Below are positions 43,078-52,337 of a stretch of DNA of 64,000 bases, piece by piece. Below the pieces are notes generated by a model. That model was not told where the DNA came from. It ran no database searches and saw only the letters and a list, made by a program, of their open reading frames with translations. Both the position numbers and the translations under genes were made by a program. Numbering within the stretch: position 1 is the first letter of the stretch; every line of letters starts with the position of its first letter. The stretch is from positions 4,216,001-4,280,000 of the forward strand of contig NZ_CP108070.1 of NCBI RefSeq assembly GCF_036178845.1, read 5' to 3'. This DNA comes from Streptomyces sp. NBC_00271 (GTDB lineage: Bacteria; Actinomycetota; Actinomycetes; Streptomycetales; Streptomycetaceae).

Positions 43078-43096
43078 CCCCGCGAGCGGCGCGGGG
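43078..43096 (+). terminator. Terminator hairpin after the YtxH-like gene
   Basis: CCCCGCG (43078-43084) pairs perfectly with CGCGGGG (43090-43096) across the 5-nt loop AGCGG, starting 2 nt after the stop. Confidence 0.65.
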
Positions 43097-43286
43097 AACC
43101 ACCCGATCAGCCCCCACCGGCCGAAAGTCGAACGACTCCCGGTCGGCGGGGCGAGGGATCCCTGACGGGGTAGGCGAACGCGCCACCCCGTCCGACCTGC
43201 GCCCCTGCCCTGCGGGCACCCCGTGAGCCGGTCACTACCGCCCGGCCCGGCGCGCCCATCCCCCGCCGTACGGCAGAATTTCCGCC

Positions 43287-44741
43287 ATGGGGATAGTCGC
43301 CGGGTTGGACAGTTCGCCCGATTTCACTCGTATCGTCGTCTGCGACACGGACACGGGAGCCGTGCTCAGGCAGGGATATGCCCCGCATCCGGTGGAAACC
43401 ACCGAGGGCGGCGGCCGTCCTTCCGATGTCGATCCGCAGGCCTGGCTGCTGTCCCTGGGCGAGGCGGCCGGCGGCGGGCTCCTCGAAGGCGTGCAGGCCA
43501 TCGGCGTCTCCGCGCAGCAGAACGCGCTCGTTCCGCTGGACACACAGGGCAACACGGTGCGGCCGGCCATGGTCGGCGGTGACAAGCGCGCACAGGTCGC
43601 CGCCGCCGATCTCGTCGACGCGCTCGGCGGGCGCGAGGCATGGGCGCAGGCCGTGGGCCACGTACCGCAGGCCGCCCAGCCGGTGACCAAGCTGCGCTGG
43701 CTGAACAAGACCGAGCCCGACGCCGCGCTGCGCACCGCCGTGCTGCTGCAGGCGCACGACTGGCTGGTGTGGCAGCTGCTCGGGCGGCCGATGCGGCGGA
43801 CCACCGATCGGGGCGGGGCCTCCGGGACCGGCTACTGGTCGGCGGCGACCGGCGGCTATCGGCCGGATCTCGTCGAGCTCGCGCTCGGCCACCAGGCCAC
43901 GCTGCCCGACGTGCTGGGCCCGTCCGAGGCGGCGGGGACGACACCCGAGGGACTGTTGATCTCCGCGGGCACCGGAGAGACCATGGCGGCGGCCTTCGGG
44001 CTCGGTATCGGGCTCGGGGACGCGGTCGTGTCCCTCGGCGCCTCCGGGTCCGTGATGGCCGTACACCCCGAGGCGCTGGTCGACTCCTCCGGCATGATCA
44101 CCTCACTGGCGGACGCGACCGGCATGCATCTGCCGGTGGTGACCACCCTCAACGCCGTACGGACCCTGCGCGGCGCCGTCGAACTGCTCGGCCTGCCCGA
44201 CCTGGAGAGCCTGTCCGAGCTGGCGATGAAGTCCACGCCGGGCTCCCACGGACTGGTCCTGCTGCCGTACCTGGAGGGCGAGCGGACCCCGAACCTGCCG
44301 CACACCGCCGGGACGCTCGCGGGACTGCGGCGCGAGTCGATGCGGCCCGAACACCTGGCGCGGGCCGCCTTCGAGGGCATGCTGTGCGGGCTCGCGGACG
44401 CGCTCGACGTACTGCGCGGACGCGGCGTGGACGTACGGCGGGTGTTCCTGCTCGGGGCGGCCGCCGAGCTGCCGGCCGTGCAGGCCGCGGCGCCCGCGCT
44501 GTTCGGCGCGCAGGTCGTCGTCCCCCAGCCGGCGGACTACGCGGCGCTGGGCGCGGCCCGTCAGGCGGCCTGGGCCCTCGGTGTCTCGCAGGGCACGCTC
44601 GATCCCCAGCTGCCACCCGTCTGGCAGGGCGCGGTCGCCCAGATCCTGGAGCCCGGTGAGGAACTGGCCGTGGGTCAGGCCGTACGGCAGCAGTACGTGT
44701 CCGTACGGGAACAGACGCATCCGGGTGCGTTCCGGTCATAG
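43287..44741 (+). CDS. xylB: FGGY-family carbohydrate kinase (xylulokinase-like)
   Basis: A 484-residue FGGY kinase. Sequence features: IVAGLDSSPDFTRIVVCDTDTG (phosphate loop), AIGVSAQQNALVPLD, QPVTKLRWLNKTEP, the acidic catalytic region TTDRGGASGTGYWSAATGG with its Asp, and ISAGTGETMAAAFGLG followed by SLGASGSVMAVHP. Xylulokinase is the closest match by motif and length. Without xylA or pentose transporters nearby, related ketose or polyol kinases remain possible. It phosphorylates a sugar with ATP. It lies between the YtxH-like gene and the ABC exporter and is probably monocistronic. Confidence 0.78.
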   Translation: MGIVAGLDSSPDFTRIVVCDTDTGAVLRQGYAPHPVETTEGGGRPSDVDPQAWLLSLGEAAGGGLLEGVQAIGVSAQQNALVPLDTQGNTVRPAMVGGDKRAQVAAADLVDALGGREAWAQAVGHVPQAAQPVTKLRWLNKTEPDAALRTAVLLQAHDWLVWQLLGRPMRRTTDRGGASGTGYWSAATGGYRPDLVELALGHQATLPDVLGPSEAAGTTPEGLLISAGTGETMAAAFGLGIGLGDAVVSLGASGSVMAVHPEALVDSSGMITSLADATGMHLPVVTTLNAVRTLRGAVELLGLPDLESLSELAMKSTPGSHGLVLLPYLEGERTPNLPHTAGTLAGLRRESMRPEHLARAAFEGMLCGLADALDVLRGRGVDVRRVFLLGAAAELPAVQAAAPALFGAQVVVPQPADYAALGAARQAAWALGVSQGTLDPQLPPVWQGAVAQILEPGEELAVGQAVRQQYVSVREQTHPGAFRS

Positions 44742-44825
44742 GGGCACAGAGGGGTGCGAAGAGGTGTCCCGGTGGGCGTAGAGGCCGACATGGGCCCTAT
44801 GACGTACGTCTCAAGGTCCGGTTCC

Positions 44826-44847
44826 GGTCCGCTCTTGGTCCGCTCTT
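44826..44847 (+). repeat. Two tandem 11-bp repeats upstream of the ABC exporter
   Basis: GGTCCGCTCTT occurs at 44826-44836 and again directly at 44837-44847. A palindromic GATTAATC and an AACGC follow within 25 bp. They lie about 100 bp before the exporter start and could be a regulator site. Confidence 0.5.
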
Positions 44848-44943
44848 GGATTAATCGGTTGAGGTAACGCGGGTGGAGTGTCCGACGATAGGGGGTGGTG
44901 CACCACCGACCGCACTGCCGTCGACGACTCCGAGAGAAGCCGC

Positions 44944-46677
44944 GTGCTCATACGACTGCTTCGGACCTACCTCAGTCCGTACAAAAAACCCATCGCTCTC
45001 CTCGTGCTGCTGCAGTTCCTGCAGACCTGCGCGACCCTGTACCTGCCGACCCTGAACGCACACATCATTGACAACGGTGTCGTCAAGGGAGACACGGGTT
45101 ACATCCTGTCCTTCGGTGCTCTGATGATCGGGATCTCGCTGGTCCAGGTCGTCTGCAACATCGGCGCCGTCTACTACGGCGCCCGTACGGCGTCCTCCGT
45201 CGGCCGGGACATCCGGGCCGCCGTCTTCGACCGGGTGCAGTCCTTCTCCGCACGCGAGGTGGGCCACTTCGGGGCCCCCTCCCTGATCACCCGCACCACC
45301 AATGACGTCCAGCAGGTGCAGATGCTCGCCCTGATGACGTTCACCCTGCTGGTGTCGGCGCCGATCATGTGTGTGGGCGGCATCGTGCTGGCCCTCGGCC
45401 TGGACGTGCCGCTCTCCGCGGTCCTGGTCGCCGTGGTGCCGGTGCTCGGCATCGGAGTGACCCTGATCGTGCGCCGGCTGCGCCCGCTGTTCAGGACCAT
45501 GCAGGTGCGCCTGGACACCGTGAACCGGGTGCTGCGCGAGCAGATCACCGGCAACCGCGTCATCCGCGCCTTCGTCCGCGACGACTACGAGAAGGACCGC
45601 TTCGAGTCCGCCAACGCCCAGCTGACCGAGGTGTCCCTCGGTACCGGCCGGATGCTCGCCCTGATGTTCCCGATGGTCATGACCGTCGTGAACCTCTCGT
45701 CGATCGCCGTGGTCTGGTTCGGCGCCCACCGCATCGCCAGCGGCGGCATGCAGATCGGCGACCTGACCGCGTTCCTCGCCTACCTCATGCAGATCGTGAT
45801 GTCCGTGATGATGGCCACCTTCATGTTCATGATGGTGCCGCGCGCGGAGGTCTGCGCCGAGCGCATCGAAGAGGTCCTGGACACCTCGTCGAGCGTCGTG
45901 CCGCCGAGCGCGCCCGTCGTGGAGCTGCGCCGCCACGGCCACCTGGAGATCCGCGGCGCCGGGTTCCGCTACCCGGGTGCCGAGGAGCCCGTCCTGAAGT
46001 CCATCGAACTGGTGGCGCGGCCGGGTGAGACGACCGCCGTGATCGGGTCGACGGGCAGCGGCAAGTCGACGCTGCTCGGACTCGTGCCCCGGCTCTTCGA
46101 CGCCACCGACGGAGAAGTCCTCGTCGACGGCGTGGACGTGTCGACCGTCGAGCCGAAGCTACTCGCCAGGACGGTCGGGCTCGTCCCCCAGAAGCCGTAC
46201 CTGTTCGCGGGGACGGTCGCCACCAACCTCCGGTACGGCAATCCGGACGCGACCGACGAGGAACTGTGGCACGCGCTGGAGGTGGCGCAGGCCAAGGGCT
46301 TCGTGGAGCGGCTGGAGAACGGCCTGGACTCGCCGATCGCCCAGGGCGGCACCAACGTCTCCGGCGGTCAGCGCCAGCGCCTCGCCATCGCCCGCACCCT
46401 CGTCCAGCGCCCCGAGATCTACCTCTTCGACGACTCCTTCTCCGCGCTCGACTACGCGACGGACGCGGCGCTGCGCGCGGCGCTCTCCCAGGAGACCGCC
46501 GAGGCGACCGTGGTGATCGTCGCCCAGCGGGTGTCGACCATTCGGGACGCCGACCGGATCGTGGTCCTCGACGAGGGCCGGGTGGTGGGTACGGGGCGTC
46601 ACCACGAGCTCATGGCCGACAACGAGACCTATCGGGAGATCGTGCTCTCCCAGCTGACGGAAGCGGAGGCCGCCTGA
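44944..46677 (+). CDS. ABC exporter half-transporter A (ATPase-permease)
   Basis: A 577-residue half-exporter: a six-helix membrane domain (from IALLVLLQFLQTCATLYLPTL) and an ATPase with Walker A GSTGSGKSTLLGLV, signature NVSGGQRQRLAIARTL and Walker B IYLFDDSFSALD. The catalytic Glu after the Walker B Asp is replaced by Asp, a degenerate site typical of one half of heterodimeric exporters such as LmrCD and TM287/288. The start at 44944 (VLIRLLRTYLSPYKKP) is preferred; an alternative GTG lies at 44878. Its stop overlaps the next start (TGATG). It exports a drug or lipid-like molecule. Confidence 0.88.
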   Translation: MLIRLLRTYLSPYKKPIALLVLLQFLQTCATLYLPTLNAHIIDNGVVKGDTGYILSFGALMIGISLVQVVCNIGAVYYGARTASSVGRDIRAAVFDRVQSFSAREVGHFGAPSLITRTTNDVQQVQMLALMTFTLLVSAPIMCVGGIVLALGLDVPLSAVLVAVVPVLGIGVTLIVRRLRPLFRTMQVRLDTVNRVLREQITGNRVIRAFVRDDYEKDRFESANAQLTEVSLGTGRMLALMFPMVMTVVNLSSIAVVWFGAHRIASGGMQIGDLTAFLAYLMQIVMSVMMATFMFMMVPRAEVCAERIEEVLDTSSSVVPPSAPVVELRRHGHLEIRGAGFRYPGAEEPVLKSIELVARPGETTAVIGSTGSGKSTLLGLVPRLFDATDGEVLVDGVDVSTVEPKLLARTVGLVPQKPYLFAGTVATNLRYGNPDATDEELWHALEVAQAKGFVERLENGLDSPIAQGGTNVSGGQRQRLAIARTLVQRPEIYLFDDSFSALDYATDAALRAALSQETAEATVVIVAQRVSTIRDADRIVVLDEGRVVGTGRHHELMADNETYREIVLSQLTEAEAA

Positions 46678-48605
46678 TGGCCGGGCCCATGGGACGCATG
46701 ATGGCCGGGGGCGGCCCCGATCAGCGCTCGATGGATTTCAAGGTGTCCGGGAAGAGGCTCCTGGCGCAGTTCAAACCCGAGCGCGTCACCATGTACGGGA
46801 TGCTGGTCGCCGTCGTCCTGAGCGTGGGGCTCTCGGTGGTCGGGCCGAAGATCCTCGGCAAGGCCACCGACCTGGTCTTCGCGGGCATCATCGGGCGGCA
46901 GATGCCGGCCGGCGCGACCAAGGCCGAGGTCCTCGCCTCCATGCGGGGGCGCGGTGAGGGCGGCATGGCCGACATGCTCGCCGGGACGGACTTCACCCCC
47001 GGCAAGGGCATCGACTTCGATGCCGTCGGAAACGTACTGCTGCTCGCGCTCTGTACGTTCCTGCTGGCCGGTCTGCTGATGGCGGTGGCGACGCGCCTGG
47101 TGAACCGGGCCGTCAACAAGACCGTCTACCACATGCGCGAGGACCTGCAGGCGAAGCTCTCGCGGCTGCCGCTGTCGTACTTCGACAAGCGCCAGCGCGG
47201 TGAGGTGCTCAGCCGCGCCACGAACGACATCGACAACATCCAGCAGACCCTGCAGCAGTCGATGGGCCAGCTGGTGAACTCCCTGCTGACCATCGTCGGC
47301 GTGCTCGCGATGATGTTCTGGGTGTCGTGGCTGCTCGCGCTGGTCGCGCTCGTCACGGTCCCGCTCTCCTTCGTCGTCGCCACGCGCATCGGCAAGCGCT
47401 CGCAGCCGCACTTCGTGCAGCAGTGGCGCACCACCGGCAAGCTCAACGCCCACATCGAGGAGATGTACACCGGGCACACGCTGGTGAAGGTGTTCGGGCG
47501 GCAGGAGGAGTCGGCGGCGCAGTTCGCCGAGCAGAACGAGAAGTTGTACGAGGCCGGGTTCAAGGCGCAGTTCAACAGCGGGGTCATGCAGCCGCTGATG
47601 ATGTTCGTGTCGAACCTGAACTATGTGCTGGTGGCGGTGGTCGGCGGTCTGCGCGTCGCGTCCGGCTCGCTGTCGATCGGCGACGTCCAGGCCTTCATCC
47701 AGTACTCCCGCCAGTTCTCGATGCCGCTGACGCAGGTCGCCTCGATGGCGAACCTCGTGCAGTCCGGTGTCGCGTCGGCGGAGCGCATCTTCGAACTCCT
47801 CGACGCGGAGGAGCAGGAGGCCGACCCGATGCCGGCGGCGCGCCCCGACGAGCTGCGCGGGCGGGTGGCGTTGGAGAACGTGTCCTTCCGCTACGACCCC
47901 GAGAAGCCGCTCATCGAGGACCTGTCGCTGAAGGTGGAGCCGGGCCACACGGTGGCGATCGTCGGCCCGACCGGTGCCGGCAAGACCACGCTGGTGAACC
48001 TCCTGATGCGGTTCTACGACGTCACCGGCGGCCGGATCACCCTCGACGGGGTCGACATCGCGTCCATGTCCCGGGACGAACTCCGGGCCGGGATCGGGAT
48101 GGTGCTCCAGGACACCTGGCTGTTCGGCGGCACGATCGCGGAGAACATCGCGTACGGGGCCTCGCGTGAGGTCACACGCGGGGAGATCGAGGAGGCGGCG
48201 CGGGCCGCGCACGCGGACCGTTTCATCCGTACGCTCCCGGATGGCTACGACACCGTCATCGACGACGAGGGCACGGGGGTCAGCGCGGGCGAGAAGCAGC
48301 TGATCACCATCGCGCGGGCGTTCCTGTCCGACCCGGTGATCCTCGTCCTCGACGAGGCGACGAGTTCCGTCGACACCCGTACGGAGGTGCTGATCCAGAA
48401 GGCGATGGCGAAGCTCGCGCACGGGCGGACGTCGTTCGTGATCGCCCACCGGCTCTCCACGATCCGGGACGCGGACACCATCCTCGTGATGGAGAACGGG
48501 TCGATCGTCGAGCAGGGCGCGCATGCGGAGCTGTTGGCGGCGGACGGGGCGTACGCGCGCCTCTACAAGGCCCAGTTCGCCCAGGCGGTGGCCGAGGTCG
48601 ACTAG
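46677..48605 (+). CDS. ABC exporter half-transporter B (ATPase-permease)
   Basis: A 642-residue partner of half A, overlapping it by one base (46677). The N-terminus has a Met/Gly-rich opening (MAGPMGRMMAGGGPDQR), then the membrane domain. The ATPase has Walker A GPTGAGKTTLVNLL, signature-region VSAGEKQLITIARAFL (altered from SGGQ) and consensus Walker B VILVLDEATSSVD with the catalytic Glu. The canonical ATPase site of the heterodimer therefore combines this half's Walker motifs with half A's signature. Pairing of a degenerate and a normal half is diagnostic of a heterodimeric exporter. A likely hydrophobic substrate is unknown. Confidence 0.9.
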   Translation: MAGPMGRMMAGGGPDQRSMDFKVSGKRLLAQFKPERVTMYGMLVAVVLSVGLSVVGPKILGKATDLVFAGIIGRQMPAGATKAEVLASMRGRGEGGMADMLAGTDFTPGKGIDFDAVGNVLLLALCTFLLAGLLMAVATRLVNRAVNKTVYHMREDLQAKLSRLPLSYFDKRQRGEVLSRATNDIDNIQQTLQQSMGQLVNSLLTIVGVLAMMFWVSWLLALVALVTVPLSFVVATRIGKRSQPHFVQQWRTTGKLNAHIEEMYTGHTLVKVFGRQEESAAQFAEQNEKLYEAGFKAQFNSGVMQPLMMFVSNLNYVLVAVVGGLRVASGSLSIGDVQAFIQYSRQFSMPLTQVASMANLVQSGVASAERIFELLDAEEQEADPMPAARPDELRGRVALENVSFRYDPEKPLIEDLSLKVEPGHTVAIVGPTGAGKTTLVNLLMRFYDVTGGRITLDGVDIASMSRDELRAGIGMVLQDTWLFGGTIAENIAYGASREVTRGEIEEAARAAHADRFIRTLPDGYDTVIDDEGTGVSAGEKQLITIARAFLSDPVILVLDEATSSVDTRTEVLIQKAMAKLAHGRTSFVIAHRLSTIRDADTILVMENGSIVEQGAHAELLAADGAYARLYKAQFAQAVAEVD

Positions 48606-48859
48606 CGGGTGGGGGTGGGTAGGGGTGCGGGGAGGTGCGTTTCCTCGCCCCCGCCGCCCCTACCCGTCCCATCCTCCTGGGGCTCCGCCCCAGACCCCGG
48701 AGGGTGGTCTTTCGACTGCGGGCCGGTGGGGGCTGGTCGCGCAGTTCCCCGCGCCCCTTGAGAGCGCTGGCGCGCATCTTTCAGCCTGTCCGGCGTTTGA
48801 GGACGAGGCCGTTCAGGCCGATAGGGGGTCTGGGGGCGGCGGGGGCGAGAGACGTCGGG
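48606..48859. repeat. Intergenic block of Streptomyces dispersed-repeat sequence
   Basis: It carries segments I recognise as high-copy in Streptomyces chromosomes: GGGGCTCCGCCCCAGACCCC (around 48680), GGTCGCGCAGTTCCCCGCGC (around 48735) and CAGCCTGTCCGGCGTTTGAG (48783-48802). It separates the convergent exporter and sigma factor genes and holds no gene. Confidence 0.6.
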
Positions 48860-50014
48860 TCAGTCCAGGTAGCCGCGGAGTTGGTCCGCGAAGGCGTGGT
48901 CCCTCAGTTTGTTCAGGGTCTTGGACTCGATCTGGCGGATGCGCTCGCGGGTGACGCCGAAGATGCGGCCTATTTCCTCGAGCGTGCGGGGGCGCCCGTC
49001 CGCGAGCCCGTACCGGAGCTGGACGACCTTGCGTTCACGCTCGCCGAGCGTGGAGAGCACCGCTTCCAGGTGTTCCCGCAGGAGCAGGAACGCGGCGGAC
49101 TCCACCGGCGACGTCGCGTCACCGTCCTCGATCAGGTCGCCGAGCGCCACGTCGTCCTCCTCCCCCACCGGCGCGTGCAACGACACCGGCTCCTGGGCAA
49201 GGCGCAGCACCTCAGTCACCCGCTCGCCGGGAAGGTCGAGGTGCGCGGCGACCTCGTCCGGCGTCGGTTCGTAGCCCCGCTCCTGCAGCATCCGCCGCTG
49301 GACCCGCACGACCCGGTTGATCAACTCGACCACGTGGACGGGGACCCGGATCGTACGGGCCTGATCGGCCAGCGCCCGCGACATGGCCTGCCGGATCCAC
49401 CAGGTCGCGTACGTCGAGAACTTGTACCCACGGGCGTAGTCGAACTTCTCCACCGCCCTGATCAGACCGAGGTTCCCCTCCTGGACCAGGTCGAGCATGG
49501 TGAGCCCGCGGCCGACATAGCGTTTCGCGACCGAGACGACGAGGCGCAGGTTCGCCTCGATGAGGCGGCGCTTGGCCATGCGGCCCATCACGACGAGTTT
49601 GTCGAGGTCGAGGGCGAGCTGACTGTCCAGGTCGGGGGCGAGGCGGAGCTTCTCCTCGGCGAAGAGTCCGGCCTCGACGCGACGGGCGAGTTCGACCTCC
49701 TCCGCCGCGGTGAGCAGCGGAATGCGGCCGATCTCGCGCAGGTACTGGCGGAACAGGTCCGAGGAGGGGCCTCCGGTGTCCGTACCGCGTCCCCGGGGCA
49801 GTTCGACGGGCTCCGGGACCTCGGCCTCGGTTTCGACCTCCACGGGCTCGGCCTCGGCCTCGGCCTCGACGGCGTCCGCCGCCGGCCCGTCCGGCTCCGT
49901 CTCGGGGTGGTGCGCGGCACCCCGCTGCGGGGGCACCGCCGTGACGACGTCGGGCTCGGCGTCCGTATCCGCGTCCGTGAGGTTGTCGGTCTGTGTGAGG
50001 GTCTGGGTCTGCAC
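48860..50014 (-). CDS. hrdA: HrdA-like group-2 RNA polymerase sigma factor
   Basis: This 384-residue sigma-70-family protein carries all four regions: 1.2 ([16 protein letters not shown]), 2 ([40 protein letters not shown]), 3, and 4.2 with the HTH ([20 protein letters not shown]). There is an acidic, low-complexity N-terminal extension ([16 protein letters not shown]). The GTG at 50014 is chosen because GGAGG lies 8 nt upstream; the frame stays open to 50212 but that part is not protein-like. Position before dnaG matches S. coelicolor hrdA. HrdA is a non-essential paralogue of the principal sigma factor HrdB. Confidence 0.88.
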   Translation of the reverse strand: MQTQTLTQTDNLTDADTDAEPDVVTAVPPQRGAAHHPETEPDGPAADAVEAEAEAEPVEVETEAEVPEPVELPRGRGTDTGGPSSDLFRQYLREIGRIPLLTAAEEVELARRVEAGLFAEEKLRLAPDLDSQLALDLDKLVVMGRMAKRRLIEANLRLVVSVAKRYVGRGLTMLDLVQEGNLGLIRAVEKFDYARGYKFSTYATWWIRQAMSRALADQARTIRVPVHVVELINRVVRVQRRMLQERGYEPTPDEVAAHLDLPGERVTEVLRLAQEPVSLHAPVGEEDDVALGDLIEDGDATSPVESAAFLLLREHLEAVLSTLGERERKVVQLRYGLADGRPRTLEEIGRIFGVTRERIRQIESKTLNKLRDHAFADQLRGYLD

Positions 50015-50376
50015 GGGGGCGACCTCCAGGAATGTCGCTGCTGAGGCGTGCGGCAGCGGTACGTCGGGGATGGGGTCGACGGCCTCGCCGCTGTCCATCC
50101 CGTAGTCGTTTGGCGGAACCGCGGGAATCGGAAACCCGTCGCGTGCGGGTCGGCCGCGCTCCGAGGACTCAGGCACCGCAACCCAGTGTGGAGTACGACA
50201 CATCGCCGCCACGAGGGGCGTGCGGTGACTTTTTGCGTCCGGTCCGTGACCCGGTGGTTACCGTGCCCTTCGAGTGCGCAGCTCAGCACGCGCGAAACCG
50301 ATTGAACGGCGTACGGGATTGGCATGTGCGCCGGGCCCATCCGGGCCGCCCGGGCCTCGGACCGGGCAGGGCGGCC
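50015..50376. other. Region between hrdA and dnaG
   Basis: The 362 bp are the hrdA leader and promoter zone. The minus-strand frame of hrdA remains open to 50212. I see no consensus promoter or structured RNA that I can defend. Confidence 0.45.
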
Positions 50377-52281
50377 TCAGAGCGCCTCCGCGCCCCGCTC
50401 GCGCAGCGCCTGTCCGTACTGCTGGAGCACCCACAACTCGTTCTGCACGGCCGCCAGCTGGGCCGGGTCGCCGTGGGCGCTCGCGCGGGACAGGGCGCCC
50501 TGGACGTCCACGACGCGGCGCTCGACGGCGCGGCGGCGGACCATGACGAGCTGGTCGCCCGCGTAGGTCTCGTCGACGGTCTTGCGCATGATCGCCTCGA
50601 CGGCCAGCTCGGTGACCATGGAACGGACCACGTCGTCCGGGGCGGCCTCGCGGACCCGGACCAGATACTCCTGGGGGTCCTGCGTGCCGAACTCGGCGCC
50701 GCCCGACTCCATGATCGCCAGGCGTACGGCGGCGTAGGGCGCGGCGGTGAACTCGTCGATCCCGTAGGCGTCGAAGGCCGGGGAGACCAGCTCGGGCCGC
50801 TGGAGGGCGAGCTTGAGCAGCTCGCGCTCGGTGGCGTAGACGGGGTTGCGGAGGTTGAGCGCCGGGCCGCCCGCGGACGTCCGGACGGCGGCGTACCCCT
50901 GCTGGGGGCGCTGGCCGCCCGCGGGGGCCGGGCCCTTGCCGCCGCGGTCGCGGGCCCAACGGGCCAGCTGGGCCACCCGCTTGACCACGAACTGGGTGTC
51001 CAGGATGCCGAGCATGCCGGCGAGCTGCACGGCGACCTCGTGCTGGGCGCCGCTGTTCTTGATGCGGGCGACGATGGGCGCCGCCTCGTCCAGGGCCGCC
51101 GCGCGCCCCGCCGGGGTCTCCAGGTCGTAGCGCAGGATGATCTGGCGCAGGGCGAACTCGAAGAGGGGCGTGCGGGGTTCGACGAGGTCCGCGACCGCCT
51201 CGTCGCCCTTGGCGAGGCGCAGGTCGCAGGGGTCCATGCCGTCCGGCGCGATGGCGATGTACGTCTCGGCGGCGAACTTCTGGTCGTCCTCGAAGGCGCG
51301 CAGGGCGGCCTTCTGGCCCGCCGAGTCGCCGTCGAAGGTGAAGATCACGCGGGCCGAGCCGTTGTCCATCAGGAGGCGTCTGAGGATCTTGATGTGGTCG
51401 CTGCCGAACGCCGTGCCGCAGGTCGCGATCGCGGTGGTGATGCCGGCCAGGTGGCAGGCCATGACGTCGGTGTAGCCCTCGACGACGACCGCGCGGCTGG
51501 CCTTGGCGATGTCCTTCTTGGCGAGGTCGATGCCGTAGAGGACCTGGGACTTCCGGTAGATCGCGGTGTCGGGCGTGTTCAGGTACTTCGGGCCGTTGTC
51601 CGCCTCGTACAGCTTGCGCGCGCCGAAACCGACGACCTCGCCGCCGATGTCGCGGATCGGCCACATCAGGCGCCCGCGGAAGCGGTCGATGGGGCCCCGG
51701 CGGCCCTCCTGGGAGAGGCCGGAGAGGAGCAGCTCCTTGTCGGTGAAGCCCTTGCCGCGCAGGTGGCGGGTGAGGTGGTCCCAGCCCTGCGGGCTGTAGC
51801 CGACGCCGAAGTGCGCGGCGGCGGCCTGGTCGAAACCGCGCTCGGCGAGGAACTTGCGGCCCGCGTCGGCCTCGGGGCTGATGTCGAGCTGCTCCACGTA
51901 GTACTGAGCGGCGATCTTGTGCGCCTCGACCAGGCGGATCCGCTCGCCGCGCTGGTGGGAGGGGTTGTACCCGCCCTCCTCGTAGCGCAGGGTGATGCCG
52001 GCCTGCCCGGCGAGGCGCTCGACGGCCTCGGAGAAGGTGAGGTGGTCGACCTTCATCACGAACGTGATGGTGTCGCCGCCTTCCTGGCAGCCGAAGCAGT
52101 GGAAGAGACCCTTGCTCGGGCTGACCTGGAAGGACGGGGACTTCTCGTCGTGGAAGGGGCACAGACCCTTGAGGTTTCCGCCGCCCGCGTTGCGCAGCTG
52201 GAGGTACTCGGACACGACGGCGTCGATCGGGACCGCGTCCCGAACCGCCTTCACGTCCTCGTCGTTGATCCTTCCAGCCAC
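50377..52281 (-). CDS. dnaG: DNA primase DnaG
   Basis: A 634-residue primase with the N-terminal zinc ribbon (LCPFHDEKSPSF and GLFHCFGCQEGGD), the catalytic TOPRIM core (VVVEGYTDVMACHLAG, the acidic triad in IFTFDGDSAGQKA and APDGMDPCDL) and a C-terminal helicase-interaction region. It makes RNA primers for lagging-strand replication. Length and motifs match Streptomyces DnaG. It is in the conserved hrdA-dnaG-reductase-dgt block, transcribed minus. A Gly/Pro-rich linker (GKGPAPAGGQRPQQ) separates the core from the C-terminal domain. Confidence 0.95.
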   Translation of the reverse strand: MAGRINDEDVKAVRDAVPIDAVVSEYLQLRNAGGGNLKGLCPFHDEKSPSFQVSPSKGLFHCFGCQEGGDTITFVMKVDHLTFSEAVERLAGQAGITLRYEEGGYNPSHQRGERIRLVEAHKIAAQYYVEQLDISPEADAGRKFLAERGFDQAAAAHFGVGYSPQGWDHLTRHLRGKGFTDKELLLSGLSQEGRRGPIDRFRGRLMWPIRDIGGEVVGFGARKLYEADNGPKYLNTPDTAIYRKSQVLYGIDLAKKDIAKASRAVVVEGYTDVMACHLAGITTAIATCGTAFGSDHIKILRRLLMDNGSARVIFTFDGDSAGQKAALRAFEDDQKFAAETYIAIAPDGMDPCDLRLAKGDEAVADLVEPRTPLFEFALRQIILRYDLETPAGRAAALDEAAPIVARIKNSGAQHEVAVQLAGMLGILDTQFVVKRVAQLARWARDRGGKGPAPAGGQRPQQGYAAVRTSAGGPALNLRNPVYATERELLKLALQRPELVSPAFDAYGIDEFTAAPYAAVRLAIMESGGAEFGTQDPQEYLVRVREAAPDDVVRSMVTELAVEAIMRKTVDETYAGDQLVMVRRRAVERRVVDVQGALSRASAHGDPAQLAAVQNELWVLQQYGQALRERGAEAL

Positions 52282-52337
52282 GAGGTGATTCTACGGGGCC
52301 GGACCGACACTCCTGGGGCGAGGCGAACGCCCCGGTG

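Noticed and set aside
50015..50212. Upstream extension of the HrdA-like protein
   Set aside because: The GGAGG-preceded GTG at 50014 and composition favour the shorter form; the extension is not protein-like.
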